A stretch of 64,000 nt of DNA from Lithodes maja (Eukaryota; Arthropoda; Malacostraca; Decapoda; Lithodidae), in contig JBAKBP010007134.1 in the NCBI GenBank assembly GCA_037953745.1, positions 1 through 64,000 on the forward strand, given 5' to 3'. The notes beneath the pieces were generated by a model. It ran no database searches and had not been told where the DNA came from. It was given only the letters and a program-made list of their open reading frames with translations. The stretch's first letter is position 1. Each line of letters starts with the position of its first letter. The position numbers and the translations under genes are program-made. Positions 21,901 to 31,803 of this stretch are shown one piece after another.

Positions 21901-22094
21901 CTGTAGTATGATAGAGGAGAGGTGCAGTTTATCCTTGGGTACTACAAAGTCTATGGAGCAGCTTTGTTTGAACGCCGCCTGCCAGCCCTGGTCGGTGGGT
22001 TCCTTAGGTCGGTCGAGTTTCATACCTCGTAGCTCACGGCGGGTCTTGCTGCCCTCTGTCACTAGCAGCGCACGTACCCATACCCACACTCCAG
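21901..22094 (-). CDS. Synaptotagmin-like exon 6 (C2B)
   Basis: Acceptor CCGCAG, donor GTAACT. It encodes GVWVWVRALLVTEGSKTRR, then FKQSCSIDFVVPKDKLHLS. This matches the C2B strand 3-4 polybasic region and the F.F.VP..KL strand. Confidence 0.8.
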
Positions 22095-22769
22095 CTGCGG
22101 AAATATATAATAATAATAATAATATGCTGGTATTTTATTTGTTCGAGTGCCAATTCTCCAAGTGGATTCACGAGCGCTCACATTAACTTAAATTTTTCCA
22201 TTTAAAAAAACATTAAAGCTTATAGTCATCAGTAACTATGCTCCCCATTATCATAAGCCCTCAAAAATATGTGCAACTTCAGTTGTTTCTTAAAATAAGA
22301 ATGATATATATATACGATATACGATTGGGTTATGTTCCTGAAATCTCAATCTTAAGCTTATGCTGCTCATACAATTACTCATACCACTCTCCAAATATCT
22401 GTCCATCTTTGTAACTGCTTTGACAGCATGGAGTACTTATCAGAGCTACTGAGAATCAAAATGGTGGCTAGTGACCTGACTCCTGAAACTCTTTGACCGA
22501 TTGTGTTTTTCTATGGGTACCTCTCTATACGTCACGACAGGTCGGAAATGCCTCTCGCCACCACCTTCCAAAACACTAATATATATATATTTACATTTAT
22601 AAGAAACTCTGACTATATTTATTGCACATAGGAAGTATACTGTACACTAATATTTATGATAATGAGGATAGCTGACCTCGTGAGCTATGCCTTTTAAATA
22701 GAAAAATTGTATAGCGAACCCTAAAATTAATGGTTCAAGGTTCCAATACAAGTAGCCAATAAACTTGCT

Positions 22770-23115
22770 AGTGTAACACCATCACACTATAGGTAGCGCC
22801 AACGAACTTGACAATAATCTTGCTAGTGTAACACCATCACACTATAGGTAGCGCCAACGAACTTGACAATAATCTTGCTAGTGTAACACCATCACACTAT
22901 AGGTAGCGCCAACGAACTTGACAATAATCTTGACCGCTTAACTTCTTATAACTCAAAATTAATGAACGCAATTAGGCTGACGTTTATATAATTTGGGAAG
23001 AGTCCATCAGGAAATAGGTGTGAATATTTACAGCCAGTTTGCTCTAGGCCCTTTTGAGTTACAGAGAGGCCAGGGATCAATATTATTGTCAAGTTCGTTG
23101 GTGCTACCTATAGTA
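22770..23115. mobile_element. TIR MITE with triplicated left end
   Basis: ACTATAGGTAGCGCCAACGA occurs three times with a 55-bp period (about 22790-22925) and once inverted at about 23085-23113. The interior matches the 131-350 element. Confidence 0.75.
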
Positions 23116-23121
23116 TCTTAC

Positions 23122-23266
23122 TCTTGAAGGAGGACGCCACATTGGGTCCCAGGCGCTGGACCTTAAGGTTTCTCAGTTGCATGATGTCAGCGGTGAAGGT
23201 ATAGGCGCCGTAGGATCGCTCGCAGCAAGATAGGGCCACCCGCGCCATGCCTAGGTGATCCTGTTC
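23122..23266 (-). CDS. Synaptotagmin-like exon 5 (C2B start)
   Basis: Acceptor TTACAG, donor GTAAGA. It encodes EQDHLGMARVALSCCERSYG, TFTADIMQLRNLKVQRLGP and leaves one base. The first C2B calcium loop has no Asp. Confidence 0.75.
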
Positions 23267-23438
23267 CTGTAAGTGGATTAAGCCTTTGAAGATTATGATC
23301 AACACATTTTGACAGTTTATTCTAACAACAAATTTCGCTACAAAATCTATGTAATAGCTAATTAACCAAGATAGTTACATAGCAATTTACAGTCAGCTGA
23401 AAAAAATTAGACAATAGTAAGATTTCCATGTAACCTAC

Positions 23439-23606
23439 CTGCGTGCCATACCGCAGCTGTAGAGGATAGCTGTGCCACTGTCCGTCATCCAGATGCTGTG
23501 CCCCGAGGTTGGGTACCAGGCCGTGACCCAGGGCGAGGTAGGGGTAGCCTCGGTGACCAGGTTCGAACCCCGATATCACCAACGAACGCTCGCCTATTTT
23601 ACTAAT
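23439..23606 (-). CDS. Synaptotagmin-like exon 4 (C2A end, linker)
   Basis: Acceptor CCTCAG, donor GTAGGT. Its 56 codons include SLVISGFEPGH, YPYLALGHGL and SYPLQLRYGTQ, corresponding to the C2A end and the linker into C2B. Confidence 0.7.
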
Positions 23607-23638
23607 CTGAGGGAATATTAAGGAGACTGGTTATATTT

Positions 23639-23812
23639 TGTGAATTTGTATTTTTTTGTTCGTGGTGTGTATTCATTGTTTTCTGTTGTGTTTTGTGTTG
23701 TCCCTATTCTGGCTCTGTCTTGAGTCAGAACCCTCCCCCCCAAAAAAAAAAAAAATTTAAGAAAAGTGGGAATTGGGCCTGAGTATATAGATAGATAGAT
23801 AGATAGATCTAT
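23639..23812 (+). repeat. GATA-tail repeat
   Basis: GTGAATTTGTATTTTTTTG, GTTTTCTGTTGTGTTTTG, TGGCTCTGTCTTGAGTC, poly-A, ATTGGGCCTGAGTATATA, then (GATA)n. Confidence 0.65.
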
Positions 23813-24159
23813 TTATATATTCATTTATAGTTTAGTTTTTCCTCCTCAGACCTCCATCAAAACATCCATTCGATCCCCCTTCGAGATTAATTTGTACATT
23901 TTTCGGTAGAAAAATGTCATGGCCGAAGGCCGGTTCCTCCACAATTACAGGCTCGCTTTCGTTCGCCAGGAAAAAATTGACACCTACAGAGCACAAAAGG
24001 TGTTAATATTGACAAATAAATGGGGCGGAAGGTCTTAAAATCAACAAACTAATGGGGCTAACATCTTAAAATCTGAAAACTAATAGGGCTAAACATGAGG
24101 GAGAAGGGGGACCAGAAAAACTACCCATCTCCCCTTAAGTTCCTCTATAACGAACTGAC

Positions 24160-24258
24160 CTTAATAGCAGCCTTGGGTTCGAACGTGTATGAGGGGTGAC
24201 TGGGGCCCTCATTCAAGCCCTTCACCCATTTGTCTCTCTTTCCTGGTCGCACCCACAC
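24160..24258 (-). CDS. Synaptotagmin-like exon 3 (C2A)
   Basis: Acceptor ACAG, donor GTCAGT. Its 33 codons, VWVRPGKRDKWVKG to FEPKAAIK, cover the C2A polybasic strand and the following P..F.P strand. Confidence 0.75.
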
Positions 24259-24308
24259 CTGTCATAACATTATAACATAGCATAACACATAATATTATAG
24301 CATAGTAT

Positions 24309-24525
24309 TAACCCCTTCTGTAGCCTACCGATGATGTACTTTTCATTATATTCTGGCAATTATTAGATGATTTTCTTCAGCTTTTGAAGGATGTCTACTC
24401 AATAAAGGCTACGGACTATCTCAATTCATCTTTTTTGTTCCCATATATCCTTCCTACGCTTCATAAAATTGTCTAAATGTAGCTGAAATCAAATAACAAA
24501 GACGTCGCTGGTACAGAAGGGGTTA
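24309..24525. mobile_element. MITE-B copy
   Basis: TTAACCCCTTCTGTAGCC to GGTACAGAAGGGGTTAA, with TTAA on both sides and about 11-bp inverted ends (CCCCTTCTGTA). It is the clearest copy of the family and lies in a synaptotagmin-like intron. Confidence 0.75.
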
Positions 24526-24589
24526 AGTAACACCCCGTTCTTAACATTAATCATCAATAACAAACCCCAATGTACTTGAATAACTAATG

Positions 24590-25000
24590 AAAGCATATGG
24601 TCCTCCCGGGATTCCAACTCGGGACACCACACCCTGAACATAAGCATCTAAACCATAACACCACCAACACATATAATACACCAGCACCGCGTTAGGAGTG
24701 TCAGTGAAGTGATGCGCATGAGCCGACTTGATTGGTTTGGACACGTGGAGAGAATGGATGATCAGTGCTGGGGGAAGAAATGCTGGACTATGAACTTGGG
24801 GGGAGCTGCGCGTAGAGGTAGACCTAAAATGACGTGGGATCAGGTACTCCGGTCCGATCTTAAAATAAAGAATTTGACAACAGAGGCAGCCATTGACAGG
24901 GTCGCCTGGAAAGCCGGTCGCCATTTAGGATGTGAGACTGTAACCACATTCTCAGTGGACAAAATAGTCTTTAAACTTGCATGTATGTTAACAGAGGCAT
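24590..25000 (+). mobile_element. tRNA-like piece and LINE-P 3' fragment
   Basis: 24600-24688 (-) has a B box (GAGTTGGAATCCC-like). 24690-24990 (+) encodes RSVSEVMRMSRLDWFGHVER and KMTWDQVLRSDLKIKNLTTE, the LINE-P C-terminus of the same subfamily as 7973-8334. Confidence 0.6.
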
Positions 25001-25079
25001 ATGTAAGTTTGTGTGTTTATCTATATCTATCCATCTTTATCATTATCTATCTACTTAGCTAGGTAGCTGTCTGCCTCAC

Positions 25080-25149
25080 CTTAAAGTCAAGAGGAAGTTT
25101 CTCCTTGCCTGGTGGAAGTTGTGTTGCCTGTACGATATCCACTTCTAAC
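25080..25149 (-). CDS. Synaptotagmin-like exon 2 (C2A start)
   Basis: Acceptor CTACAG, donor GTGAGG. It encodes (M)LEVDIVQATQLPPGKEKL and PLDFK: the first C2A strands and loop 1, with a single Asp in the calcium loop. Confidence 0.75.
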
Positions 25150-25461
25150 CTGTAGAGTGTAGAAGATAGATATATTCATTATTTGAACTGAGTAACTACT
25201 TATATCAGATCCATGATCAAAACATTTCTGGCAACATTTCTGGAATATTTTGCACTGGTATCAGAAACTAGACTGCTGATAGATCAATTTAGGTGACAGA
25301 AATGTTTTAAATGTTGACCTCATAAGCTGCCAGACCCGTGTTGAGTATAAATGTTGAGGGAAAAAGCGCTTGTGTGATACTGGCTTTATACAATTGGTGT
25401 ACAGCTCAGTAATTGAGGTATGGACAGTAAGTAATACTGAAAAAAGGGTATGCCGACTCAC

Positions 25462-25698
25462 ATCTTTCCTTGGTACCTAACAGCAACCACCACCACACCA
25501 AAAGTATACCACACAGGATTATTTTTGGTGTCGGAGCGTCCCTCAAAAGCAGCAATGGCGGAGAGTGTGTTCCTGCTGCGGAGTTTGACGGGTTTGTTGG
25601 TGCCTTCCGTGCTGTACTGACCCGCGTACTGCCCACCGTCACTCTCACTAAGACCCAACTTGGCTCGCAGCACACCCCAGCCGTCCCGCCAAGGTACA
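25462..25698 (-). CDS. Synaptotagmin-like exon 1 of those visible
   Basis: Acceptor CAG just above 25698, donor GTGAGT below 25462. It encodes WRDGWGVLRAKLGLSESDG, a polar linker, then VVVVAVRYQGK leading into C2A. It leaves AT, completed to Met by the next exon. The linker has no recognised domain. Confidence 0.65.
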
Positions 25699-25786
25699 CT
25701 GCTTTCATTTTGTGGATACTCTGGAAAACAGTAGATTTATAGAAGATGCTGATATTAATTAAAAGAGAAAAAAAAGGAAACCAAGA

Positions 25787-25970
25787 CACCTCTCTCAGAA
25801 TCTGTCTTTCCTTCCTCCCATGACTTAAATTGCTTCAAACTCCGTGTGTCCAGGCATTTTGACTCGAACTTCCCTTGATTTTGGCCCTGTCACTCTTTCA
25901 AATATGGGGGAGGCACTCGCTACAAGCATGTCTGCCCTTTGTCGCCCTCACTCACATAGAAAAAAAACAC
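25787..25970 (+). mobile_element. LINE-A 3' fragment
   Basis: CTTTCCTTCCTCCCATGACT, CCGTGTGTCCAGGCATTTTG, ending in a poly-A run. Same 3' end as the LINE at 32908. Confidence 0.65.
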
Positions 25971-26153
25971 AAAAACAAAAAAACCTTCAGAATGCTTATG
26001 TGTGTCCTTATTTTCAAGTCGATATAAATAATTATCTGGATAACATGCTTCTTCAGTATATTTGCACATATCTTATATACAACTAATCTTCTAGTGGCAA
26101 AGGGAGAAATAAATAAGAGTTTGTATACATTTGTTCGCATATGATGAAATTAT

Positions 26154-28740
26154 GTATTTACCTATTTGTATTTACCTATTTGTAGTTTACAGGAATTGAG
26201 CAGCGCTCGTGTTGTCCTGTCTTAGTTACTTTATAATCAATCCATTTTACTTAGACAAGTATCGTAATGGATATTCCCAGTTCCCAGTATTTTGGACTAA
26301 CATATCATAACTTATGTTGCCCTATTTCCATATTTACTTTTATCCAACCTAGATTTGAACATGTTAATGTTCCTCGCTCTCACCACCTCCTCCTCCAAGT
26401 TGTTCCAAGTCTCTATACTCCTATATGGGAAGCTGAATTTCTTTGTGTCCTTACGACATCTGCCCTTCCTCAGCTTAAACTCGTGCCCTCTTGTCCTTCC
26501 ATTATCCCTCACGAATAGATCTTCCCTATCTACTCGTTCCAAACTTTTTACTCCCTTGAACATCGTTATTAAGTCGCCTCGTTCCCTTCTCTCTTTCAAG
26601 GTAGGCAGTTGTAGTGTCTTAAGTCTTTCCTCATATGTCAACTCCTTCAATCTTGGGATCATCTTCGTTGCTATCCTTTGGACTTTCTCTAATTTGTTTA
26701 TATGTTTTTTCAAATGTGGTGACCATATCACTGCTGCATATTCTAATCTTGGTCTTATCATAGTCATTATCAATTTTCTTAACATTTCTTCATCCAAATA
26801 GTTAAATGCCACTCTCATATTGGTTATTATTCCATATGCTCCTCCAATGATCATGTTAATATGCTTCTCCGGGGATAGATCATCTTGTATTATCACTCCA
26901 AGGTCCTTCTCATGCCGTGTTTTGCCTATTATTTCAATTCCTAATTTGTACACCCAGCTTGGCCTTATCTCACTTGTTCCCACTTCCAAAACATGACACT
27001 TTTCTGCATTGAAACTCATTTTCCAGGTTTGGCTCCATCTGTGCAACTCATCTAGGTCCTTTTGAAGATCCTGACAACTTTCTATACAGGTGACATTCTT
27101 CATGATCTTAGCGTCATCCGCAAACATATTCATATGACTATTCAAGTTTTCTGGCATGTCGTTTACATAAAGTAGGAACATTATCGGACCCAACACTGAT
27201 CCCTGTGGTACTCCGCTCGTCACACTCCTCCACTGTGAATATTCGTCTCGTATCGTGGTCCTCATTTCTCTTCCTATTAAAAAGTTTTCCATCCATTTTA
27301 ACATCCTACCATGTACACCTCCAACAACCTGCAATTTCCACAATAACCTTTTGTGAGGCACCCTGTCAAAGGCCTTTTTCAGGTCCAGGTAAACACAGTC
27401 AACCCATCCCTCTCTCTCCTGTGTAACATCTACAACTCTGCTATAAAAGCTTAATAAATTAGATACACAAGATCTCCCTTCCCTGAATCCAAATTGTTTC
27501 TCGCTAAGCACCCCCTGTCCCTCAATGAAGTGTGTCCACTTTTTCCTTATAATTTTCTCACAAATTTTACAAACAATGCTGGTGAGGGACACCGGTCTGT
27601 AGTTAAGCGGATTTTCTCTGTCTCCTCCTTTGTAAATTGGTACTATGTTAGCTCTCTTCCATTCCACTGGCAGGTCTCCCTCATTCAGTGAAGATTTGAT
27701 GATTTCATAGATTGGTTCCACTAACTCTTCCGCACATTCTTTGAGGATCCATCCAGCCACTCCATCTGGTCCCATTGATTTCCTCACGTCCAAATCCTGC
27801 ATCAATTTCAGCACTTCACTTTTTGTCACTTTCATTTCAGGCATCTGTGGTGTTCTCATTTCTCTATTAGGTTCTATAAACTCCTCCTCTTTTACAAACA
27901 CTGACTGAAGCTTTTCATTCATAACTTCACACAATTCTTTATCTTTCTCATAGCTGTTTGTTCCAACTCTTAGTCTGACAATACCTTCTTTTGTTTTTAT
28001 TTTTCCATTTCTATTCTATCTATATGCTCAGGCCCAATCCCCATTTTGGGGGTAGCCAAATTTACAAATCTATAAAATAGTTTTGGCTCATTTTTGCACT
28101 TCTCTACAATATTCCTTTCATATTTATATTGTTCCTCGCGTCGTATCTTTACGTATTCATTTCTTTTCTCCTTGTACTTATTCCAGTTATTTTCACTATG
28201 TCTCTTCCGTGCTATATTCCAGGCTCGGTTTCTTCTATCCTGTGCCTTACTACATCTTATATTGAACCATTCTTTTTCCTTCTTTACCCCTGATTGGAAC
28301 CTTGGGACATATTTATGTATCCCTTCTTCATATACTTTCAGGAAAAGTCTATATTTGTCTTGAACCATTTCCAGGCTTTCTAGTTCCTTCCAATTTATAC
28401 TTTGGAAATAATGTTTCAATGATTTAAAATCAGTTTTAGCATAATTGTATCTATTTATTTTATGTCCTTCCTTTCTCTCCTCATTTTTCCCCAAATCCAT
28501 CTCCATTTCTAATATCTTGTGATCACTTTTTCCCAAGGGACAACAATAATTTATCTTTCTAACATCATGTGGATCACTGGTGAAGACTAGGTCTAGCCTG
28601 GATGGTTCATCCATCCCTCTGATTCGTGTGTTTTCTCTAACATGTTGTGTTAACATGTTTTCTGTTACTAGATTCAATAATTTACTGCCCCAAGATTCAT
28701 TATTATTTCCCGCATCTAACCCTTCCCAATTGACTTGGTC
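26154..28740 (-). mobile_element. CR1-like LINE (CR1-a), copy 1
   Basis: The minus strand carries the endonuclease end (LGKSDHKILEMEMDLGK), linker, and complete RT: PLNYRPVSLTSIVCKICEKI, YLDLKKAFDRVPHKRLL, SGVPQGSVLGPIMFLLYVND, MFADDAK. A 540-codon ORF ends at 26312. The 3' end is two units of a 14-mer (ATTTACCTATTTGT on +), as in CR1 elements with short tandem 3' repeats. A 49-bp insertion at 28011 breaks an otherwise open frame. It joins LINE-N sequence at about 28745. Confidence 0.85.
28011..28059 (-). mobile_element. 49-bp GATA-tail repeat insertion in CR1-a
   Basis: Flanked by ATTT (28007-28010 and 28060-28063); copy 2 at 43180 has the empty site. On the minus strand the insert reads GGCTACCCCCAAAATGGGG, TTGGGCCTGAGCATATAGAT, the very 3' end of the repeat at 2484-2635. 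Confidence 0.8.
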
Positions 28741-28744
28741 TTGA

Positions 28745-29708
28745 CCCTTGTGTGGTGGTCTAGCTGAGTTGATGCCGTCAAAAGCTCTTTGTGTAAGGTC
28801 TGTAAGAAGAGTGTTTGTGGAATGCAATGGCCTGAAGCCGTGTTGTGTTGGAGAAAGGGGTAAGTCAGGTGTCATCAGTTGTAGTACAAGGCGCTCTATG
28901 ACTTTGGAGGGGGTGCAAAGGAGTGTGATAGGGCGGTGTGAGGAGGGTATAGTGGGGTCTTTGTTAGGTTTGGGGAATGTGATGATGATACCATGCTTCC
29001 AGATGTCTGGTATTGTGTTGTGTGAGTAGCTGTAGTTTGATATGTTAGTGAGTGCTTGTATGCCTTGTGGTCCCAGGTGTCTGAGGTGAATGTTGCTTAT
29101 GTTGTCTAGGCCACAGGCGGGTGAGAGCTTGAGATTGTTGATGATATGCTTTGTCTGGTTGTTGGTGAAGGGTGTATAGTCAGGGTCTGTGGGGAATTGT
29201 CTTTTTCGTCGGATGACATGTCGGTCGTCTTTGTGGGGTTTTAGGTGACTGACATGAGAGAAGTGATTGATGAGAGTGTTTGCTTGTTGTTTACGTGAAG
29301 GAGTAGAGTCTGTTGTTGTGATTGTGTTGTGTTGCTGTTGGAAAGTGTGATGGTGTTTAGTGTTTTGTAGAGTTTTTGGGGTTTGTAGGAAGTTATTCCA
29401 ATTTAGTGTTTGTTGTTCTTGTATTTTGTTGTTAATCTGGATGTTGAGTGCTTGAATTTGTTGATTGATGTCTTGTGTGTGGGGTGCTGGGGAGTGTTTC
29501 AGTGTGTAGCGTTGTATGACGAGGTTTTGAATTTCTGGTGAGAAGTTGGGGTTGTGTTTTTTTATGTTACCTCTTGGAATGTGTTTCTTGTCGGCGTTTT
29601 GGATAGTCGTGTTGAATGTGTGTACAGCATTGTTGATGTTAGTGATGGGTGTACTGTTTAAGGTTTCAAAGTGCTGTTCGGTCTCATTTGTGAAAGCTTC
29701 CCAGTTAG
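28745..29708 (-). mobile_element. LINE-N RT region
   Basis: The minus strand encodes ANWEAFTNETEQHF, CGLDNISNIHLRHLGPQG, IIITFPKPNKDPTIPSSHRP, PLSPTQHGFRPLHSTNTLLT. It continues from the endonuclease end at 30302-30480 (GSDHLPIIITTKTRLTPASH) and is split by 29722-30301. It is Jockey-like; the clade is not assigned. Confidence 0.75.
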
Positions 29709-29721
29709 CTCTTTTATAGTT

Positions 29722-30301
29722 GTTGTTGTTGTTGTTCCCTAAGCTGCCTGGCCGAACAGCCCCGAGTCCCTGAGGAAGGCCATGGCCACGATCGGGCTTT
29801 CCCACAGAGCTCTCATTGAGTGTAGATTGTGTTGTTGGCGTAAGTGGTTGTGTGAAATGCAGTCTTCTATGATGTGTTTAATGGTATGGGGTGCTGTGTT
29901 ACATCCCGGGCAGGCGTCGACAACGGAGTCATCCAGTCTCTTCTGATAGCTCAGGAGAGCTGGATGGTGTCCGCATCTCAGCCTGGCCAGGTGGACTCTG
30001 TCCTCGCGAGGAAGGGACGATTCGGAAGGATGGATTTCGGGAGGTCGTGCATGCAGCTGCGTGTTGTCTGTGAGTGAGTGGATGGATCGGTGAGAGATAT
30101 GAGTATGGATGTGCTTCTGGAAGTGTTCTTCGGGGTGGGCAGGGAGGGAGAGAGGACAATAATTGTGTGTGATACCGTGTGCTGGGTGTTGTTTTGATAT
30201 TTCTTGGTGTCTGAGTGTGTTGCCATGTAGTTTAGTGGGTGGTCTTGGTTTGTGGAGGCTGCTGCCAGGAATTGAGCGCCTCTCATGTCCATGTCTCATG
30301 T
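29722..30301 (-). mobile_element. LINE-N 3' copy inserted into LINE-N
   Basis: The 13-bp target duplication CTCTTTTATAGTT is at 29709-29721 and 30302-30314. The insert is the LINE-N C-terminus (RCGHHPALLSYQKRLDDSVV, CPGCNTAPHTIKHIIEDC, FLRDSGLFGQAA) and an (AAC)n tail. The host frame resumes exactly: TNYKR / ANWEAF. Confidence 0.85.
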
Positions 30302-30554
30302 CTCTTTTATAGTTAGTGTAAGTGTGTCTGTGGCTAGCTGGGGTGAGTCTTGTTTTGGTGGTGATAATGATCGGGAGGTGGTCTGAGCCTAAGGTTCTGA
30401 CCACCCTCCAGGATGTTGTTGGGGGCGAGTTCAGGGGAGCAAAAGGTGATATCAGGCGATGATGGGGGTGTAGTTATGTTTACTATAACACTGGAGGCCC
30501 TTCGGGATCCTTGGTCTCTAGGTATCCTCCTGGGCATCCTAGATGTGTGTGATT

Positions 30555-30665
30555 TTTTTATTTTGTTTTTTATGTTGTTGTCGTTCCCTAGGCTGCTTGG
30601 CCAAACAGCCCCGTTTCCCTAAGGAAGGCCATGGCCGCGATCGGGCTTTCCCACAGGGCTCTCAA
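30555..30665 (-). mobile_element. LINE-N extreme 3' fragment
   Basis: GGCTGCTTGGCCAAACAGCC, CATGGCCGCGATCGGGCTTT: the last ~100 bp of LINE-N with a short (AAC)n-like tail. Confidence 0.65.
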
Positions 30666-30785
30666 GGACTTTTTTTTTTATAATCGTAGTTTAACCAGAC
30701 CACTGAGCTACAACACGCAACTCTTATAGAGCTGGCCTGAGGCAAAGCCAAGGATTTGACAATATTCGGGAGAAATCACGAGCTC

Positions 30786-31274
30786 TTAACCCTTCCTACC
30801 CGGTCTGCCTTAGGTAAGGACAGGACGAAAGAAGGGCCGCTACCCGGTATGCCTTTTCTAAGGCATGAGCTTAATAGCCTAATTAAGCTTGGTCCGAACG
30901 CCGTGCGTACGACGTATGTCAACAAACCCAAGCGTTCGTCACCGCACCTCCGAAAACAAGAAGGAGAAGACTCCTCCGTGTTATTGTTCTGACGTCATGA
31001 CGAAATTAGTGTCTAAAAAGCCCCCATATTGGCAACATCTCTGCAATATTGGCTCCACTGAAATCGTCATCACAACTGAACCAGTTGACTTACAGAGCTC
31101 TACTCAATGCCAAAATACAGATTGAAAACCGCACTACGATTATAGATGAGTGGGAAAGTTCTAGCAGTGAAAATAAACATAAATACGGTAGCCTAGGCCT
31201 AGACGTTTTTCAGCCATATCGCCCGGGTAGGGGCGACCGTCATTGGGTAAGACAGCCCGGGGAGGAAGGGTTAA
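30786..31274 (-). mobile_element. MITE-A copy (diverged)
   Basis: TTAA at 30786 and 31271. It contains ACTGAACCAGTTGACTTA and CACCTCCGAAAACAAGAAGG. It is opposite in orientation to the neighbouring copy 31324-31803, so the two make a large imperfect palindrome. Confidence 0.7.
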
Positions 31275-31323
31275 TAAACGCTAGAAGCCGTACAGGAAAG
31301 AAAAAAACAAAAATCAGATCTTA

Positions 31324-31803
31324 TTAACCCTCCAGCCCCGGCTATGTATTCCATACCGAAACCCGGGTGTTTTGGCCGAAAAACGTCTACGCCTAGGCTA
31401 CCGTATCTTTGTTATTCTAACTGCTTCCACATTCCCGCGCATCCCCAAGCGTAGATGTGTTTCGTACCTGTAGAATGGCGTTAAGTAGAGCTCTCTAAGT
31501 CAACTGGTTCAGTTGTGATGATGATTTCATTGGAGATAACTTTATGGCAAAAACAGCCACTTTACACTACTTTTCGATACTTAACAATAACATACAGGCA
31601 CACACGAACAAGCGACACACTCCTTCTTGTGGCCGGAGATGCGGGGCGTCGGTCCAGCCGGCTGTTGTTTACATGCGTCTGACCGACGCCTCGCACACCA
31701 AGCTTACAGGCTTTGAGCTCATGGGTCTTTAAGAGCCCTGTCCGGGTAGCTCGGGTGTGTTTTTTATGGGCGTTCAAGAGCCCTACCGGGTCTGGAGGGT
31801 TAA
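31324..31803 (+). mobile_element. MITE-A copy
   Basis: TTAACCCTCCAGCCCCGG to CCGGGTCTGGAGGGTTAA: TTAA sites with CCCTCCAG inverted ends. Length 480. TTAA target and CCCT-type termini fit piggyBac-type nonautonomous elements (inference). Confidence 0.85.

Larger units (their letters stand above)
21051..25698 (-). other. Gene: synaptotagmin-like tandem C2 protein (5' part not found)
   Basis: Seven exons read in order on the minus strand: 25698-25462, 25149-25080, 24258-24160, 23606-23439, 23266-23122, 22094-21901 and 21284-21051. They join in frame (about 382 codons) with GT/AG ends. C2A includes MLEVDIVQATQLP, DFKVWVRPGKRDKW and SLVISGFEP. C2B includes RVALSCCERSYGAYTFTADI, RNLKV, GVWVWVRALLVTEGSK, SCSIDFVVP and ELGRVVLGP. 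The end, LTQWGQALRRMAKVEMWHRL, carries the WHxL-type synaptotagmin tail. The family acts in membrane trafficking through C2-lipid or SNARE binding. Only one of the expected calcium-site aspartates of C2A (in PLDFKV) and none of C2B are visible, so a calcium-independent member is inferred. No transmembrane segment is seen in these exons. The subtype is not assigned. Confidence 0.75.

Noticed and set aside
22790..22925. CRISPR-like array (three 55-bp repeats)
   Set aside because: Direct repeats without spacers in a eukaryotic intron; they are copies of a MITE end.
26312..27934. 540-codon ORF (and 41482-43104, 60758-62227) as host genes
   Set aside because: They carry LINE RT motifs (PQGSVL, FADDAK), end in short tandem 3' repeats and occur in several copies.
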